From Batillaria attramentaria (lineage: Eukaryota; Mollusca; Gastropoda; Batillariidae), in assembly GCA_018292915.2 (NCBI GenBank), contig JACVVK020000214.1, positions 536,001-600,000 of the forward strand: a stretch of 64,000 nt of DNA, in the 5' to 3' direction. A program made the position numbers and the translations under genes. Shown here piece after piece: positions 52,858-63,535 of this stretch (position 1 is its first letter; the number at the start of each line of letters is the position of its first letter). The notes under the pieces were generated by a model. The model was not told the DNA's origin. It ran no database searches and saw nothing but the letters and a program-made list of their open reading frames with translations.

Positions 52858-54998
52858 ATGGCCTCATGTTCAAGAGATCAAGCTTCTCGGTCTTCTTCAT
52901 CATCTTCTTCTTCTGTTTCACATCACAAGGTAAATGGCGTTTTGTTGTTTTACTTTTATGTTTTATTATGTAATTTGAAAAACAAATTGGAAAGCAACAT
53001 GCTAGGGTTTTTGTGTTTGTGTTTTTCCTGTCCTCCAGAAACACGTGTGTCCAGAATGCGGGAACTTGTTTTCTGAACGAAAAAATTTGACACGCCACAT
53101 CAATGCAGCGCACAATCACAGGCGTCGTTTTGTGTGTGAGCATTGTGGCCAAACCTTCAAACGCAAGCAGCACCTGACTCACCATCTTAAAATGCATCAG
53201 CGCGTCGATGCTGCCCAGAGCGACCAAACCCACAAGAGAAAAAACCCATCTACCCCCCACGCTCCTTTGAAAAAAAGACTCAGTACAGCTGAAAGAGAAA
53301 AACGGCTATGAGATAATTTGCCTCCCAAACAGAAAAAAATCTATGAAAAACATTTCCAGTCGATACGAACCCACGCGCGGCACGGTAAATCCCAGTCAGT
53401 ATACACCTATTTCTGGGATCCCCGGTCGGAAGTTCCAGATTGGAATGAAAATCTGATGGAAATGTTTGCTGATCAAAACAAACGCTTCAAAATCAATTTC
53501 TCTCATTCTTTCCTTTTGAGGTACAAAGAGACAGAAGATCTTTCTTTCTTTCACGCGTCTGCCAACAACCACAGTGCCTTAGAGCGACCCCGTTTGATCC
53601 AATCCAAACAAGATTTTCTGTCTTTTGTAGACGACATTCAAGACGTAGATATTTTGGAACAGGTTCAGAAAGAACGACCTGATTCCAAATATTCTGTCGA
53701 CGCTATCATGTCTACTTCTTTTTACATCAACCCTCTTCCAGATTTTCCCATCGGGTGAAAACAGCATTTTTCAGAAATGCAACCCATCTTCAAAAACGCT
53801 TCCATCAGTCGTGATCAGATCGGTGAGCTGATGAAAACCTATGCTGAAAAACACAAACTTCTCTCTCAACCCCGTCGAACGTTGGTGGGCAGTTACTTTG
53901 GCAAAGGTATATTGTTGGCCACACCTCTTCTGAAATGGTATCTCGAGCATGGGCTGGTGGTCAGTAACATCACGCTCATCCTCGAGTACCAACCCAAAAC
54001 TTGTTTCAAAACGTTTGGTGAAGCCGTGTCTGACGCTCGTCGTCAAGGCGATCAAGACCCGAGCAAGGCCATTTTAGCAGAAACCTTTAACTCTTTGACG
54101 ACGAAGCACAATTTCTAACACGCGATTTCCTATAGGAAATCGCGTGTTAGAAATTGTGCTTCGTCGTCAAAGAGTTAAACTGCTCGGCAACAGCGCGTAC
54201 GGTAAAACCTTGACAAACGTTGCGCGCCACCGTGACATTCATTATGTCACCCCTGAAAAAGCGCCTAAACTCGTCAATGAAGCGCGTTTTCAAAAACTGA
54301 CTGAACTGACAGACCAGGTCGTGGAAGTGGAAATGAGCAAACAAAAAATCAATTGGGCCCTTCCTCTGCAAATCGGTTTGTTTGTGTACCAGTACGCTAA
54401 ACTACGCATGTTGCAGTTTCATTTTGACTTTTTAGATAAGTTTGTGTCTCGAAGCGACTATCAATTGCTTGAAATGGACACTGACTCGTTGTACGTGGCC
54501 CTCAGTAGTCAGACCTTAGAAGATGTGGTGCGTCCAGAGCTCAGACAAGAGTTTTACCGCGTGTACCCTCGTTGGTGTCCGGCTCAGGCCTGTCCTCGTC
54601 ACCAAACAGACTTTCAAAGCGCCCAACAACTTTGGGATCCCACACAGTGCCCCGACTGTCAAGCTCAAATTGCTTATGACAAACGAACACCGGGTCTGTT
54701 CAAAACAGAGTATCAGGGTCATGCTTTCATCGGCTTGTGCTCTAAAACCTACTTTTGTCAGGGAGATCAAAACAAATTAAGTTGTAAGGGACTCAACAAA
54801 CAACAAAATGATCTCACGTTTGACACCTACCAGCAAGTCCTCACGACTCAGGAAAGTGGAGGCGGAACCAACATGGGTTTCAAAACCGATGGAAAATCAA
54901 TTTTTACCTACACACAAAACCGCAAATCTCTCTCATTCTTCTACATCAAACGGGTGGTAGCCTCTGATGGCATTTCAACTTTCCCCACTTCAGTTTAG
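52858..54998 (+). pseudogene. PolB: Protein-primed type B DNA polymerase, wrecked; N-terminal zinc-finger exon
   Basis: Exon 1 52858-52929 (Ser-rich, 24 codons) joins exon 2 at 53039 in phase 0 over a 109-bp GT-AG intron. Exon 2 opens with two C2H2 fingers (CPEC...H, CEHC...H). Lesions: in-frame TGA at 53309-53311; TGA at 53756-53758 exactly where the exonuclease domain and polymerase motif A should follow but are absent; and an 88-nt gain (84-bp palindrome plus TTAA) at 54091-54178 that shifts the frame. What remains is the N-terminal region, the segment before motif B (QPIFKNASISRDQIG), motif B KLLGNSAYGKT, motif C MDTDSLY and the C-terminal end. It cannot be active. Confidence 0.92.
54087..54178. 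mobile_element. 84-bp perfect palindrome flanked by TTAA, MITE-like
   Basis: 54091-54174 reads CTCTTTGACGACGAAGCAC and on, and is its own reverse complement with no mismatch, centred in CCTATAGG at 54132/54133. TTAA flanks it at 54087-54090 and 54175-54178. Removing 84 bp plus one TTAA restores the PolB frame, so it is an insertion with TTAA duplication. TTAA use points to a piggyBac-type transposase. Confidence 0.9.
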
Positions 54999-55791
54999 AT
55001 TATTATTTTTTGTCAAACTGTGCGCCGTTTTTTTCTTCTTTTGTAAGTCTGTACTGAAAAAATGTTTTTGGCCAGTTAAAATAGCCCACCTCCTCGTGGT
55101 ACTGGCTGGATGGCTCTTCGTTTCATGACACAAACAGTGTCAGTCATGACCCTAAGAGTCAACTAACGGGCATCATGTTCAAAGAGTCAAGGAACCAAGT
55201 GCATCATGTGTAACACACCATGTCGTTATTCATAATTATAGTCACATAAATTTGAGCATAATAACAGCTACGAGCCAATGTTATGCTATTAGCCCTTTGT
55301 ACAATTAGCGCGCGGTCTCCAGTCGCGCACAGCGACTACTTGACACCATTTTTCCCAAGCAGCTCATTCCACTGGCTCCAAAGCGACGGCGCCTATATAA
55401 ATAGTGGCTGCACGCGGCGAGGGCTACCACACACACACACACACGCACACACACACAAATCTGTTGACGGAGATATAGTCAAAAGTGCTGCAGCGTCAAC
55501 AGATTTTCATCATCTTTCCGAGACCTACATAACACACAGAGCTCTGTTGACGGGGATATAGTCAAAAGTGCTGCTGCGTCAACAGATTTTCATCGTCTTT
55601 CTTAATTGCAACGACCAGTTCATCTTGTAGCTCTGAGTGGCTCATTTGAAAAGTTACTGTGAAAAATTATCGGGTGCAGTCTTGATTGACTTACGCCTCT
55701 ACACCTCTCCTGGATAACACCTCTAACCTCACCTCCTGGATAACACCTCTACAGCCCTTCCCCGGGACCTACACCAAAAGGTCCCACCTGT
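54999..55791 (+). other. Non-coding right arm of the Polinton
   Basis: No ORF of note. A TATAAATA box lies in the (GC)-rich context at about 55393-55401, followed by a (CA)n tract and two hairpin repeats. Confidence 0.6.
55460..55586 (+). repeat. Two tandem hairpin repeats, 83-bp period
   Basis: Each copy has TCTGTTGACG, a 24-base loop with GATATAGTCAAAAGTGCTG, and CGTCAACAGA: 55460-55503 and 55543-55586. The 10-bp stems are perfect in both copies, while the loops differ by two bases. They lie about 60 bp downstream of a TATA-like sequence and could be a structured transcript or replication signal. Confidence 0.85.
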
Positions 55792-56287
55792 ACGCGACTC
55801 CTCAGCGTAGTCCAGTGCAGTTTCATCATTGTCTGGCTACCTGTGGGGGCGTAAAGGTGAACTATGACCTTGTGTGTTAGATACCACTCCTTCAAAAAAA
55901 AAAAGTCACCATCATGATGGTTACTAGGATCATGTCTTGCTCTTCATCTCTCAGGTAAGTGTCATTTTTTAAACTTACTATATTTTTTTTCATGACCTTT
56001 TTCCGCTTTTCGGTCACCGATGACACCGGAAAACACGACACCAAAAAAAAAACAAAAAAAAACCAACAAACAAACCACGTCACGTCCGCTCACCGAGGTC
56101 ACCGGAAAGCGCATCACCGGAAAACACGTCACTTCCGCCGATAACGTCATTTCCGCTGATGACGGCACTTCCGCTGATGATGACACTTCCGCTGATGACG
56201 TCATTTCCGCTCATGACGGCACTTCCGCTGATGACGTCACACGGCTCCCTGCTCCCTGAGGGATGAGATATCGCAGACTATACTACT
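55792..56287 (-). repeat. Polinton right terminal inverted repeat
   Basis: Inverse of 43015-43499, with the same iterons plus one more unit (about 56129-56240). Ends CTATACTACT before GTTAAC. Confidence 0.92.
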
Positions 56288-56293
56288 GTTAAC

Positions 56294-56576
56294 CCATATA
56301 TTAACCCCAAATCTGGGGATCCCTGCTGGAGCAGAACATTTGTCACGTGCTGGCCTTCTTGTTGTGCCCCGTCTCTCAGTTTGGCTGATATCACTCATGC
56401 GTGGTCCGGTGGACAAAACCGGCCGGGGAGTTAAAGAAGAATCCTGGGAGATTATGAGTGATATTGTTTACTGTGATCCAGGGTAACGAAACCTTGCGGT
56501 AATGATGACCAACTTTGTAAACTGTTGAGACAAGACAATAATCATTATGGTCGGGGTTTAGACAGATACAGGAAGC
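56294..56576 (+). other. Region between Polinton and second host gene
   Basis: Probable 5' UTR and promoter of the gene starting at 56577. No TATA box assigned. Confidence 0.45.
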
Positions 56577-56705
56577 ATGGGCACCGGTCAAGACCAGGAC
56601 GAAGTGACCTTGAACTTGCTTGAGCGGGTTGACCGCTTGGAGCGTGAGAAGGAGCAGCTGCTGAAAGTTAACAACGGACGAGACAACGTCACTCGGCAGA
56701 GCAAG
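56577..56705 (+). CDS. First coding exon of a second host gene (coiled-coil N-terminus)
   Basis: ATG and 43 codons in phase 0, ending at donor GTGAGA. It encodes MGTGQDQDEVTLNLLERVD and on, with a heptad-like LERVDRLEREKEQLLKV. It probably belongs with the transmembrane exon at 62163-62278 and the exon at 63748. The phases do not match directly (0 against 1), so a further exon of 3n+1 bases, or another splice choice, is needed between them. Confidence 0.55.
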
Positions 56706-56960
56706 GTGAGAGTTTCCAGTCTTTCAGCTTGTTTAACATTTCTGTTTTAGCTATTATGAATCATTTGCCCTAGATATTGGCACTCACTGAGTGGGGCGGC
56801 TACTGCCGGCGGACGGATGATAATACCGCCTAAGACTGAATGTATTTCTTATCCCGGCCGCCCTGAAATGGGGAGGCTTCGGCATGACAGTGTGTTTTTT
56901 AAAAGCAAATTTGACCGCAGGCCACACACAGACACAGACACACACACACACACACACACA

Positions 56961-57000
<40 letters not shown>

Positions 57001-57071
57001 GAGAATTAAAAGGGGTACAACTGTGTAATTCACATTCATTAGCAGCGGTTATGACCCTTGAAAGGAGAAGT
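56706..57071 (+). other. Intron 1 of the second host gene, before the LINE
   Basis: Contains a (CA)n array at about 56927-56999. Nothing else recognised. Confidence 0.55.
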
Positions 57072-57264
57072 ACTCTTTTTTTTTTATATTCTTGTTTTTG
57101 GTTACAGCATCAGTACATGTAACAGTTCTACTCTTAAGCATACATGACAAAATGTTGCGTACATTTGATTAAGTACCAGAGTACAAAAATACTAGTTTTA
57201 TGGCATAAGAATATTTATACCATGTTGTGATACATAACTTCTGATCAGTAAACTCTGTGCTTGC

Positions 57265-57298
<34 letters not shown>

Positions 57299-60200
57299 AA
57301 AGGAGCGCGCGAGAGAGAGAGAAAGAGAGACGGGGGAGAGGGGGGGGGTATGAGCCATGTGTTATGTGACAAACTATGCAATTCAAGAACTGCCAGAGCA
57401 CGACCATAAAAGGAAAAACTGTACATCTTACAGGAAAAGGGGTAGATAGGCGTGCCACTGTGCCTGGAAGTCTCCATACAGCATATTTGTTCTAGCAATA
57501 TATTTCTCAATTTCATATCTTCTTTTTAGCCTCTGAGTGAACAATTCCATAGTTGGAATAGTGCCGTTAATCCTGCATGAGTATATAAAAAACTTGGCAA
57601 GAAGAAGTATGAGATCAAATACACTCTCTGATCTGAAGTAAGTATCACAGCCAAACAGAACAATTTTTTCCGTCAATGACAGGGAAATGGTGTCACATTT
57701 GCTGTTTAGTTCAGTTTGAAATCTTGTCCAGAAATTTTGTATGTATGTACATTTCCACAGGAAGTGTTGGATAGTTTCCTTTTCCATTTGACAAAAACTA
57801 CAGTTATCAGAATCTTTAATAGACATTTGTTTTAATGTGACATTTGTGCCAATTATACGATGTGTAATTCTAACTTGAAACCACCGTAATTTAATGTCCT
57901 TTGTTTTCTGAATTTTCTTGAAAACTTCCCGCCAGTTAATATCTCCATGTATCCTTTCTCTCCATTTTCTACAGCAGTTTGGCTCTTTTACATTACCTAG
58001 CAACATGTCATAGAACAAACGCCCACCTTTCTGCGAGGTTGTAATTAAGTGCATTAAAGTTGTCATATCATAGGCGGTGTTCGTCTTTACTACTATATTC
58101 ATTCGTCTGGCATATTTCCTAAGGGCATTAATGCAGCCATTGTAAGAAACAAAGTTGGCAACATTGCCGTATTTTTCAACAAATGATCTATAATTCAGAA
58201 AAGAACCCTGTGCGTTAAGTAGATGACCAATGCAATACACACCATGATTAAACCAATTACTATAGAATATTGTTCTGTTCCCGATTTTGATGTTGTGGTT
58301 GTAAAACAAAGGCTCGGAGCAAATCTCTTTCTCTGATTTTACCTCCACCTTACACCCAAGAGATTTGTAAGAAGAAAAAACATCTTTCCAAAATTTATTA
58401 AGACTTCTATTTCTAGGTAGATCACTTCCCAGTTTGTGTACCTCAAGAACTTTGGGGTATACTGCCTTCAAAATGTTTATCCACTTATGATTATTCATCA
58501 TGGTCTTTTTTAACCAGATAATTTTTAAGGCTCGCATTTGGTTATTTATATCTGGAATACCGATTCCTCCGTGGAGTAAATTCTTAGAGGAAGTTGATCT
58601 GCTTATCCGGTCTTGTTTTTTATTCCATACAAAATAGTAAATCGATCTCTGTAGCTCTGTAACATATCTGTCTGGTGGATTTGGCAGCAACAACCACAAA
58701 TGGGTGATTTTGGATAAAATAAGAGACTTAAGGACTGCAACTCTACCCAATGGTGTGATTTGTCTCTTTAGCCAAGTTTTATACATGTTTTTTATTGCGG
58801 AAAATATTTCTTGGTAATTAATTTCTTCGACCTGCTTAAGATCATTCGTGAACCAGATACCCAATATTTTAAACTTGTCAGGGTTCCACTCCATCCGTAG
58901 ATGAGGCATATATTTAACTGGTGAATTTTTTTTACTTCCTAGCCAAATGGCCATAGTTTTATCTTTATTTAAGAGAAGACCCGATATCTTACCAAAATGA
59001 TCTACAGTAGTTAGAGATTCTTCAAATGACTTCGCATCCCCTTCCAATGTGAGCTCAGTGTCGTCTGCATATTGTAAAATTTTACTCTCAACCTCATCAA
59101 TTTTAATACCTCTAATTAGTTTGTTTTGCCTTATCATAAGCGCAAACACCTCAACGCACATCGCAAATAAGTAAGGGGACAGCGGATCGCCTTGCCTACA
59201 TCCTCTTTCAATTGGAAACCATTGACCTAATCTGCCATTAACTAACACTGCTGACTTAATGTTCTGATAAAAAGTTTCGACCCATCGACAAAAGTCACGA
59301 CCACAGTTAAAGGCTTTCAGGACTTTATGCATAAATACTAAATCGACACTATCAAACGCCTTCTCAAAGTCAAGGCAAAGAAGAAGGCCTGGTTTATTTA
59401 AACGAACAAGTTCATACATAAGGTCATACAGAAGACGGATATTGTTTCCCAAGAAACGGTTTGGAACAAAGCCACTCTGGTCTTCGCTAATAACCGACGA
59501 TAAGACACCTTTCAACCTGCATGCAATGCAACTCGCACCTATTTTGTATATTACGTTCAAGAGCGAGATGGGCCTCCAGTTTTTAATGAATTCCTTAGAT
59601 TTGTCACCTTTTGGTATGCATACTATAATTCCTTCCTTTTGTGTTGAAGACATTTCTTTCTTATCAAAACCTTCATTTAGTGACCGAATTATAAAATTTC
59701 CAAGTTGCAACCAAAACCATTTGAAAAATTCAACTGTAAAGCCATCACTTCCTGGACTTTTATTATTCTTCATGTTTTTTAACGCTAATCCTGCTTCCTC
59801 CAAAGTGATCTTACCTTCCAATGAACCACTTGCTTCTTCTGAAAACTTCGGGAAGTCGGATATCAGATTATAAAGCTCACATTCCTCAATATCTCTTTTT
59901 GCATATAATTGTTTATAGAATGAATTAACTTCTGTGATTATATCATTATTATTATTTATTACTGAACCATCATTTTTAACCAGTTTATTCATCTGCTTAT
60001 TAACATAATTTCTTTTTTCTAAGCTGCAAAAATATCTTGTAACTTTTTCTCCATCTGCAACCCATCTCGCCTTCGAACGCAACAATACACCCTTCATTTT
60101 TTTATCACGTAGTATTACTAATTCTTGTTTGTAACCATCCAGTTCCCTATTGTCTTCATCCGACCGGAGAGTCTTATTCTCAAGGTTGATGATGCAGTTT

Positions 60201-60570
60201 TCGAGCTCCTTCTCTTTTTCAGAATCCACACGTTTTTTCATGACAGAATATGAAATTGTCTTTGCTCTGATCTTCTTGAGCAATGTGTCTAAAAAGGTTT
60301 GATCCGATATAACAAACTGTATCTCTGATTTAGGTACTTTTGAGAGATTATGTCTACAATAGGGAAAGGCAGCATATTCTTCTGTGACACTCATAATAAC
60401 ACTGTTAATCTCATCTACGTATTGTTTACATTTTATAAGGGAGGAATTAAATTTCCATAGGAGGTGTTTCTTGACTTCAGTTCCCTGTTCTAATACAAGT
60501 GTAATAAGGGAGTGGTCAGTCCTATAACCAGGTTTAATGTCTGCCTCAGAGAAGTACTCATACAATAATT
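57072..60570 (-). mobile_element. 5'-truncated L1-like LINE
   Basis: Minus orientation. A poly-T run at about 57072-57081 marks the poly-A tail, followed by a short 3' UTR with a (GT)n tract and then ORF2. Truncation lies at about 60570, inside the endonuclease. Confidence 0.85.
57428..60565 (-). CDS. L1-like LINE ORF2, reverse transcriptase, endonuclease truncated
   Basis: About 1045 codons open without a stop. It begins at the last endonuclease motif (YRTDHSLI), followed by a long linker. The reverse transcriptase carries KNNKSPGSDGF, NWRPISLLNVIYKI, DQSGFVPNR, CLDFEKAFDSV, GCRQGDPLSPYLF and the catalytic YADDTEL. A C-terminal zinc-knuckle-type region follows with CSFCQMEKETIQHFLWKC. The wording fits the L1/Tx1 branch. 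There is no ATG at the 5' end and TAA lies just upstream, as expected of a truncated copy. The clean frame suggests recent insertion. It cannot retrotranspose without the endonuclease and ORF1. Confidence 0.92.
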   Translation of the reverse strand: MYEYFSEADIKPGYRTDHSLITLVLEQGTEVKKHLLWKFNSSLIKCKQYVDEINSVIMSVTEEYAAFPYCRHNLSKVPKSEIQFVISDQTFLDTLLKKIRAKTISYSVMKKRVDSEKEKELENCIINLENKTLRSDEDNRELDGYKQELVILRDKKMKGVLLRSKARWVADGEKVTRYFCSLEKRNYVNKQMNKLVKNDGSVINNNNDIITEVNSFYKQLYAKRDIEECELYNLISDFPKFSEEASGSLEGKITLEEAGLALKNMKNNKSPGSDGFTVEFFKWFWLQLGNFIIRSLNEGFDKKEMSSTQKEGIIVCIPKGDKSKEFIKNWRPISLLNVIYKIGASCIACRLKGVLSSVISEDQSGFVPNRFLGNNIRLLYDLMYELVRLNKPGLLLCLDFEKAFDSVDLVFMHKVLKAFNCGRDFCRWVETFYQNIKSAVLVNGRLGQWFPIERGCRQGDPLSPYLFAMCVEVFALMIRQNKLIRGIKIDEVESKILQYADDTELTLEGDAKSFEESLTTVDHFGKISGLLLNKDKTMAIWLGSKKNSPVKYMPHLRMEWNPDKFKILGIWFTNDLKQVEEINYQEIFSAIKNMYKTWLKRQITPLGRVAVLKSLILSKITHLWLLLPNPPDRYVTELQRSIYYFVWNKKQDRISRSTSSKNLLHGGIGIPDINNQMRALKIIWLKKTMMNNHKWINILKAVYPKVLEVHKLGSDLPRNRSLNKFWKDVFSSYKSLGCKVEVKSEKEICSEPLFYNHNIKIGNRTIFYSNWFNHGVYCIGHLLNAQGSFLNYRSFVEKYGNVANFVSYNGCINALRKYARRMNIVVKTNTAYDMTTLMHLITTSQKGGRLFYDMLLGNVKEPNCCRKWRERIHGDINWREVFKKIQKTKDIKLRWFQVRITHRIIGTNVTLKQMSIKDSDNCSFCQMEKETIQHFLWKCTYIQNFWTRFQTELNSKCDTISLSLTEKIVLFGCDTYFRSESVFDLILLLAKFFIYSCRINGTIPTMELFTQRLKRRYEIEKYIARTNMLYGDFQAQWHAYLPLFL

Positions 60571-60672
60571 ATAACGATCCGGACCAACAAAGATGTGTTC
60601 TGAGCTCCGAATTATTATTATTATTTTTTAAGCCATAAGAAAATATAGAGGCCAGTACTGAATGTTGTAACC
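60571..60672 (+). other. Short spacer between LINE and SINE
   Basis: An (ATT)n tract at about 60609-60625. Nothing else seen. Confidence 0.5.
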
Positions 60673-61015
60673 GGCCCCGTAGTGTGGTGGTTAGCACTTC
60701 GGACCATGGACCGGGAGACCCGGGTTCGAGTCCCAGCCGAGGCAAGCGGGATTTTCTCTACCTAGGTCGGCTTCTACCCAGAGCGGGTGTGCTATGTTGC
60801 CACACAGCCGAGTTTCACCCACTTCACGGGTGCGACTTTGGGGGTGCTTCCCTTGGTATGACATGTCTTATGGATGACTACAGGGCCGGCACCGCAGGTG
60901 CCGTTGTTCCCGGGCCTGGTTAACACTGGGATATTTATGACAGTAAGCGTGGAATGCGGCCCTGTTTCGCAGTCCCGAACCACACGGACCTCCATAGCAG
61001 CATCTTACTGTCACG
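60673..61015 (+). mobile_element. tRNA-headed SINE, plus orientation
   Basis: Head GGCCCCGTAGTGTGGTGG with A box, B box GGGTTCGAGTCCCAG, and body ending CATAGCAGCATCTTACTGTC. Same family as 19440-19792. Confidence 0.88.
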
Positions 61016-62162
61016 GATGCGTGACTTAGGGTAAATCATGTGCTGTTATGATTTCCGTATGACGGGTTGGTATGATTTCCGTATGCATCGTAACTATGTT
61101 CTGTGTGGCACACGTGCCTTGTTTTCTGCACGGGCCACGCATGTATCCCTTGGTGAAGGTTTTACACGGGACATTTGTGTATAATATGCTGACCTGTCCG
61201 TTTCCCTTGTTTAAGTCGATACAGGTAACCCGTTTTACACGTGATGCAGGTGTATCCTGTGCGATACTCACCCTATTCGCCCTAACAGTATAAAAACCAT
61301 TGCTATTCACTTGCTATTCGCATTTGGCCCGGTAGTACCGACACGTCCGTTCAAGAGTCTGGCACTTCTTCTCGTCCGCTGTCTTTAAGGTCTACCGTCA
61401 TAACCCCTCGCATCTTGCATATGGAGGGGTTCTAGCCCGAGTGGCTGTTTCGGGAGCCAGAAGCTGCCCTGTAGTCCCTTGTCCCGTGGAGGATTTCATG
61501 GCCCTGCGACGACTGAAGGGGAGGGAGCCTGACTGCCCGTATCCGGGATTCAGCGTGGGTGCTGGTCCGCGAGAGCATCAGCTGTTGTGATGCTGTTGTA
61601 GAGCTGCCGAGTCAGTTCTATTTTCCGCCGCCTGTGATATTGTCTGCGGCTGCTAAAACTGCACATCTGCACGTCTGCGCGCTTGACCATCGTTGGAGGT
61701 ACCATCCCGTGCACGTTAAAATGCTCTGAGCGCTCTTAGATACAATTATTTATATCACTTGTATTTTAGGCATAGTATTTATTGCCTTGATTGCCTTGCC
61801 TATTCTTGTCATTGGTATTGTAGCTGTACTGTGACGTGTTATGCAATGACTGTTCGTCTTGTCAATAATATTGTGGTGGTGTGAATCCCCGCACGTCTCA
61901 GTATCAGTTTCTGTTGTGCGACTGCGTGTGAGTGAGAGTAAAGAAAGAGCACGCACCTCTTACACCCATACATTACAGCACACACGGTCGTGACACTTAC
62001 CATCATCCCCACATCCATCATCATGCCTAATAAATAAAAAAAAAAAATGCCCCAGCTTCCGAGCCCTCCGTGGACTCGAACACCACTCGAACTGGCAAAG
62101 AGTTCGGGCAGAAAAAAAACAAAAACAAAAACCTGAATGTTGTCAACCAAACAGCTCTTTAC
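61016..62162 (+). other. Intron of the second host gene, no gene recognised
   Basis: Moderately GC-rich at 61330-61700, without a convincing ORF. A missing exon of the second host gene could lie here but I could not identify one. Confidence 0.4.
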
Positions 62163-62278
62163 CAAGGTATGATAGCGGTCGTGTCGACATGGTTGTTTCA
62201 GATCTGGGCATGGGTTGCCGGCCTCTCTCTGGTTGCAACGGCAGTTTTGGCTGTCAACCTCGTGCTGGCGAAACAAAG
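62163..62278 (+). CDS. Transmembrane exon of the second host gene
   Basis: Open between an AG at 62161-62162 and donor GTACTG (62279), leaving in phase 2. It encodes MIAVVSTWLFQIWAWVAG followed by LSLVATAVLAVNLVLAKQ, one long hydrophobic helix with basic residues after it. The 5' limit is uncertain, because several AG positions in this frame all require phase 1 upstream. Confidence 0.6.
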
Positions 62279-62899
62279 GTACTGCTGTACTGGTCCTGTG
62301 TTCTGTTACAATGTCATTTTGTCAGTTGTTGGCCCTGCTTCCCTCTCGGTTACTTTAAGCCGACCATATCATGACTATCTCAAACTCAGCTATGGTTGTT
62401 GGTTGTTGTTGTTGTTGTTAGTCAACACTTGTCGCTTAGAATTGTCCGTCCGCCCGTCGTCCGTTTTCTGCGTAACCATTCCGCCCAAACTATATATTCA
62501 ACGATTAAAAAAAAAAAAAAGTCCATTTGTTTAACATTGACTGATGGATTGATTGATGGCCGGATTGATTGAAAACATGCGCCTGCCGCGTTTGATTTGA
62601 ATAGACCATAACTACGGCCAAGTCAGTGGCCGTCTTAGTGCAACTCGCACGTGGTCGTTGCCATGGCGACATTAAAAGTTTACAGAGCTCTGAAAGACAT
62701 TTTGCGAGGACTTCTGACTCAACACTGGCAGCATCTGCGCGAAACACATTTTTGACATGGTTAGACCTTAATGTTTAACCCTATTTTATTTTTATGTTTT
62801 ACATCAGAATATTTAATGGCTGTATTTTATCTTATCTGTGACAGACCATCACGTGAGTCCGAAGAAGATTTTCTGTTTTTAGAGTCTCTCTTAAACAGA

Positions 62900-63172
62900 C
62901 AATAAAGTATTCAGCTCTACACACCATCCCGCAACCTCCGTTCTTCCTCTGAAACCCGTCTCCTCCGTATTCCCATCCGTCAAAAAAGTTTCAAGGCCAG
63001 CGTGCTTTTTCATACATTGGTCCTGTAATCTGGAACGGCCTCCCCTCTCACATCCGTCATGCTCAGTCGTTAGCAGTCTTTAAGTCTCACCTGGAAACAC
63101 ATCTTTTCTCCATGCAGTGGAACCAACCCCCCCATGCCCCTCCCCTCCCCGCTCTCCATCTCTGCAAATAAT

Positions 63173-63235
<63 letters not shown>

Positions 63236-63350
63236 ACGTTGTTTTTATGTTATGTGTAGTTTATGTACGCGCCCTGAGCTCTTGCGAGATGGGGCGCCAC
63301 AAATACCCTTTATTATTATTATTATTATTATTATTACAGTATTATTATTA
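62900..63350 (+). mobile_element. LINE 3' end (CR1/Jockey-type), second copy, frameshifted
   Basis: Opposite orientation to 22784-23215, with the same coding tail (CGTATTCCCATCCG, CATACATTGGTCC, CTCACATCCGTCATGC), the same internal dinucleotide array and the same end GCGCCCTGAGCTCTTGCGAG followed by (ATT)n. The tail frame is broken by a one-base loss near 62992. Confidence 0.8.
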
Positions 63351-63535
63351 TTATTAATTGAATTTGAATTGAATTGGAGTTGTTCGTCCTGCCAGATGCC
63401 GCATGATTCGAATAAATGTTTGACTAGACATTCATGTTCAGATACTGAGATATCTTTTAGCATCCCGAGCCCGACTACCTTTTGCCCGCTGCATGATAAG
63501 ACTGGTTATAAACAACAAGCCACTGCACACCAGTA

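Larger units (their letters stand above)
43015..56287. mobile_element. Polinton/Maverick (adintovirus-like) element, 13.3 kb
   Basis: Starts AGTAGTATAG and ends CTATACTACT, flanked by the 6-bp duplication GTTAAC (43009-43014, 56288-56293), with TIRs of about 490 bp. 6-bp duplications and AG termini are typical of Polintons. It carries the core set: PolB, retroviral-type integrase, packaging ATPase, adenain-like protease, major and minor capsid proteins, all on the plus strand. Lesions in integrase, the penton-like gene and PolB mean this copy cannot replicate on its own. Confidence 0.95.

Noticed and set aside
60673..60745. Genuine tRNA gene
   Set aside because: A and B boxes are present, but the head is fused to a 270-bp body that is repeated at 19440-19792, so it is a SINE.
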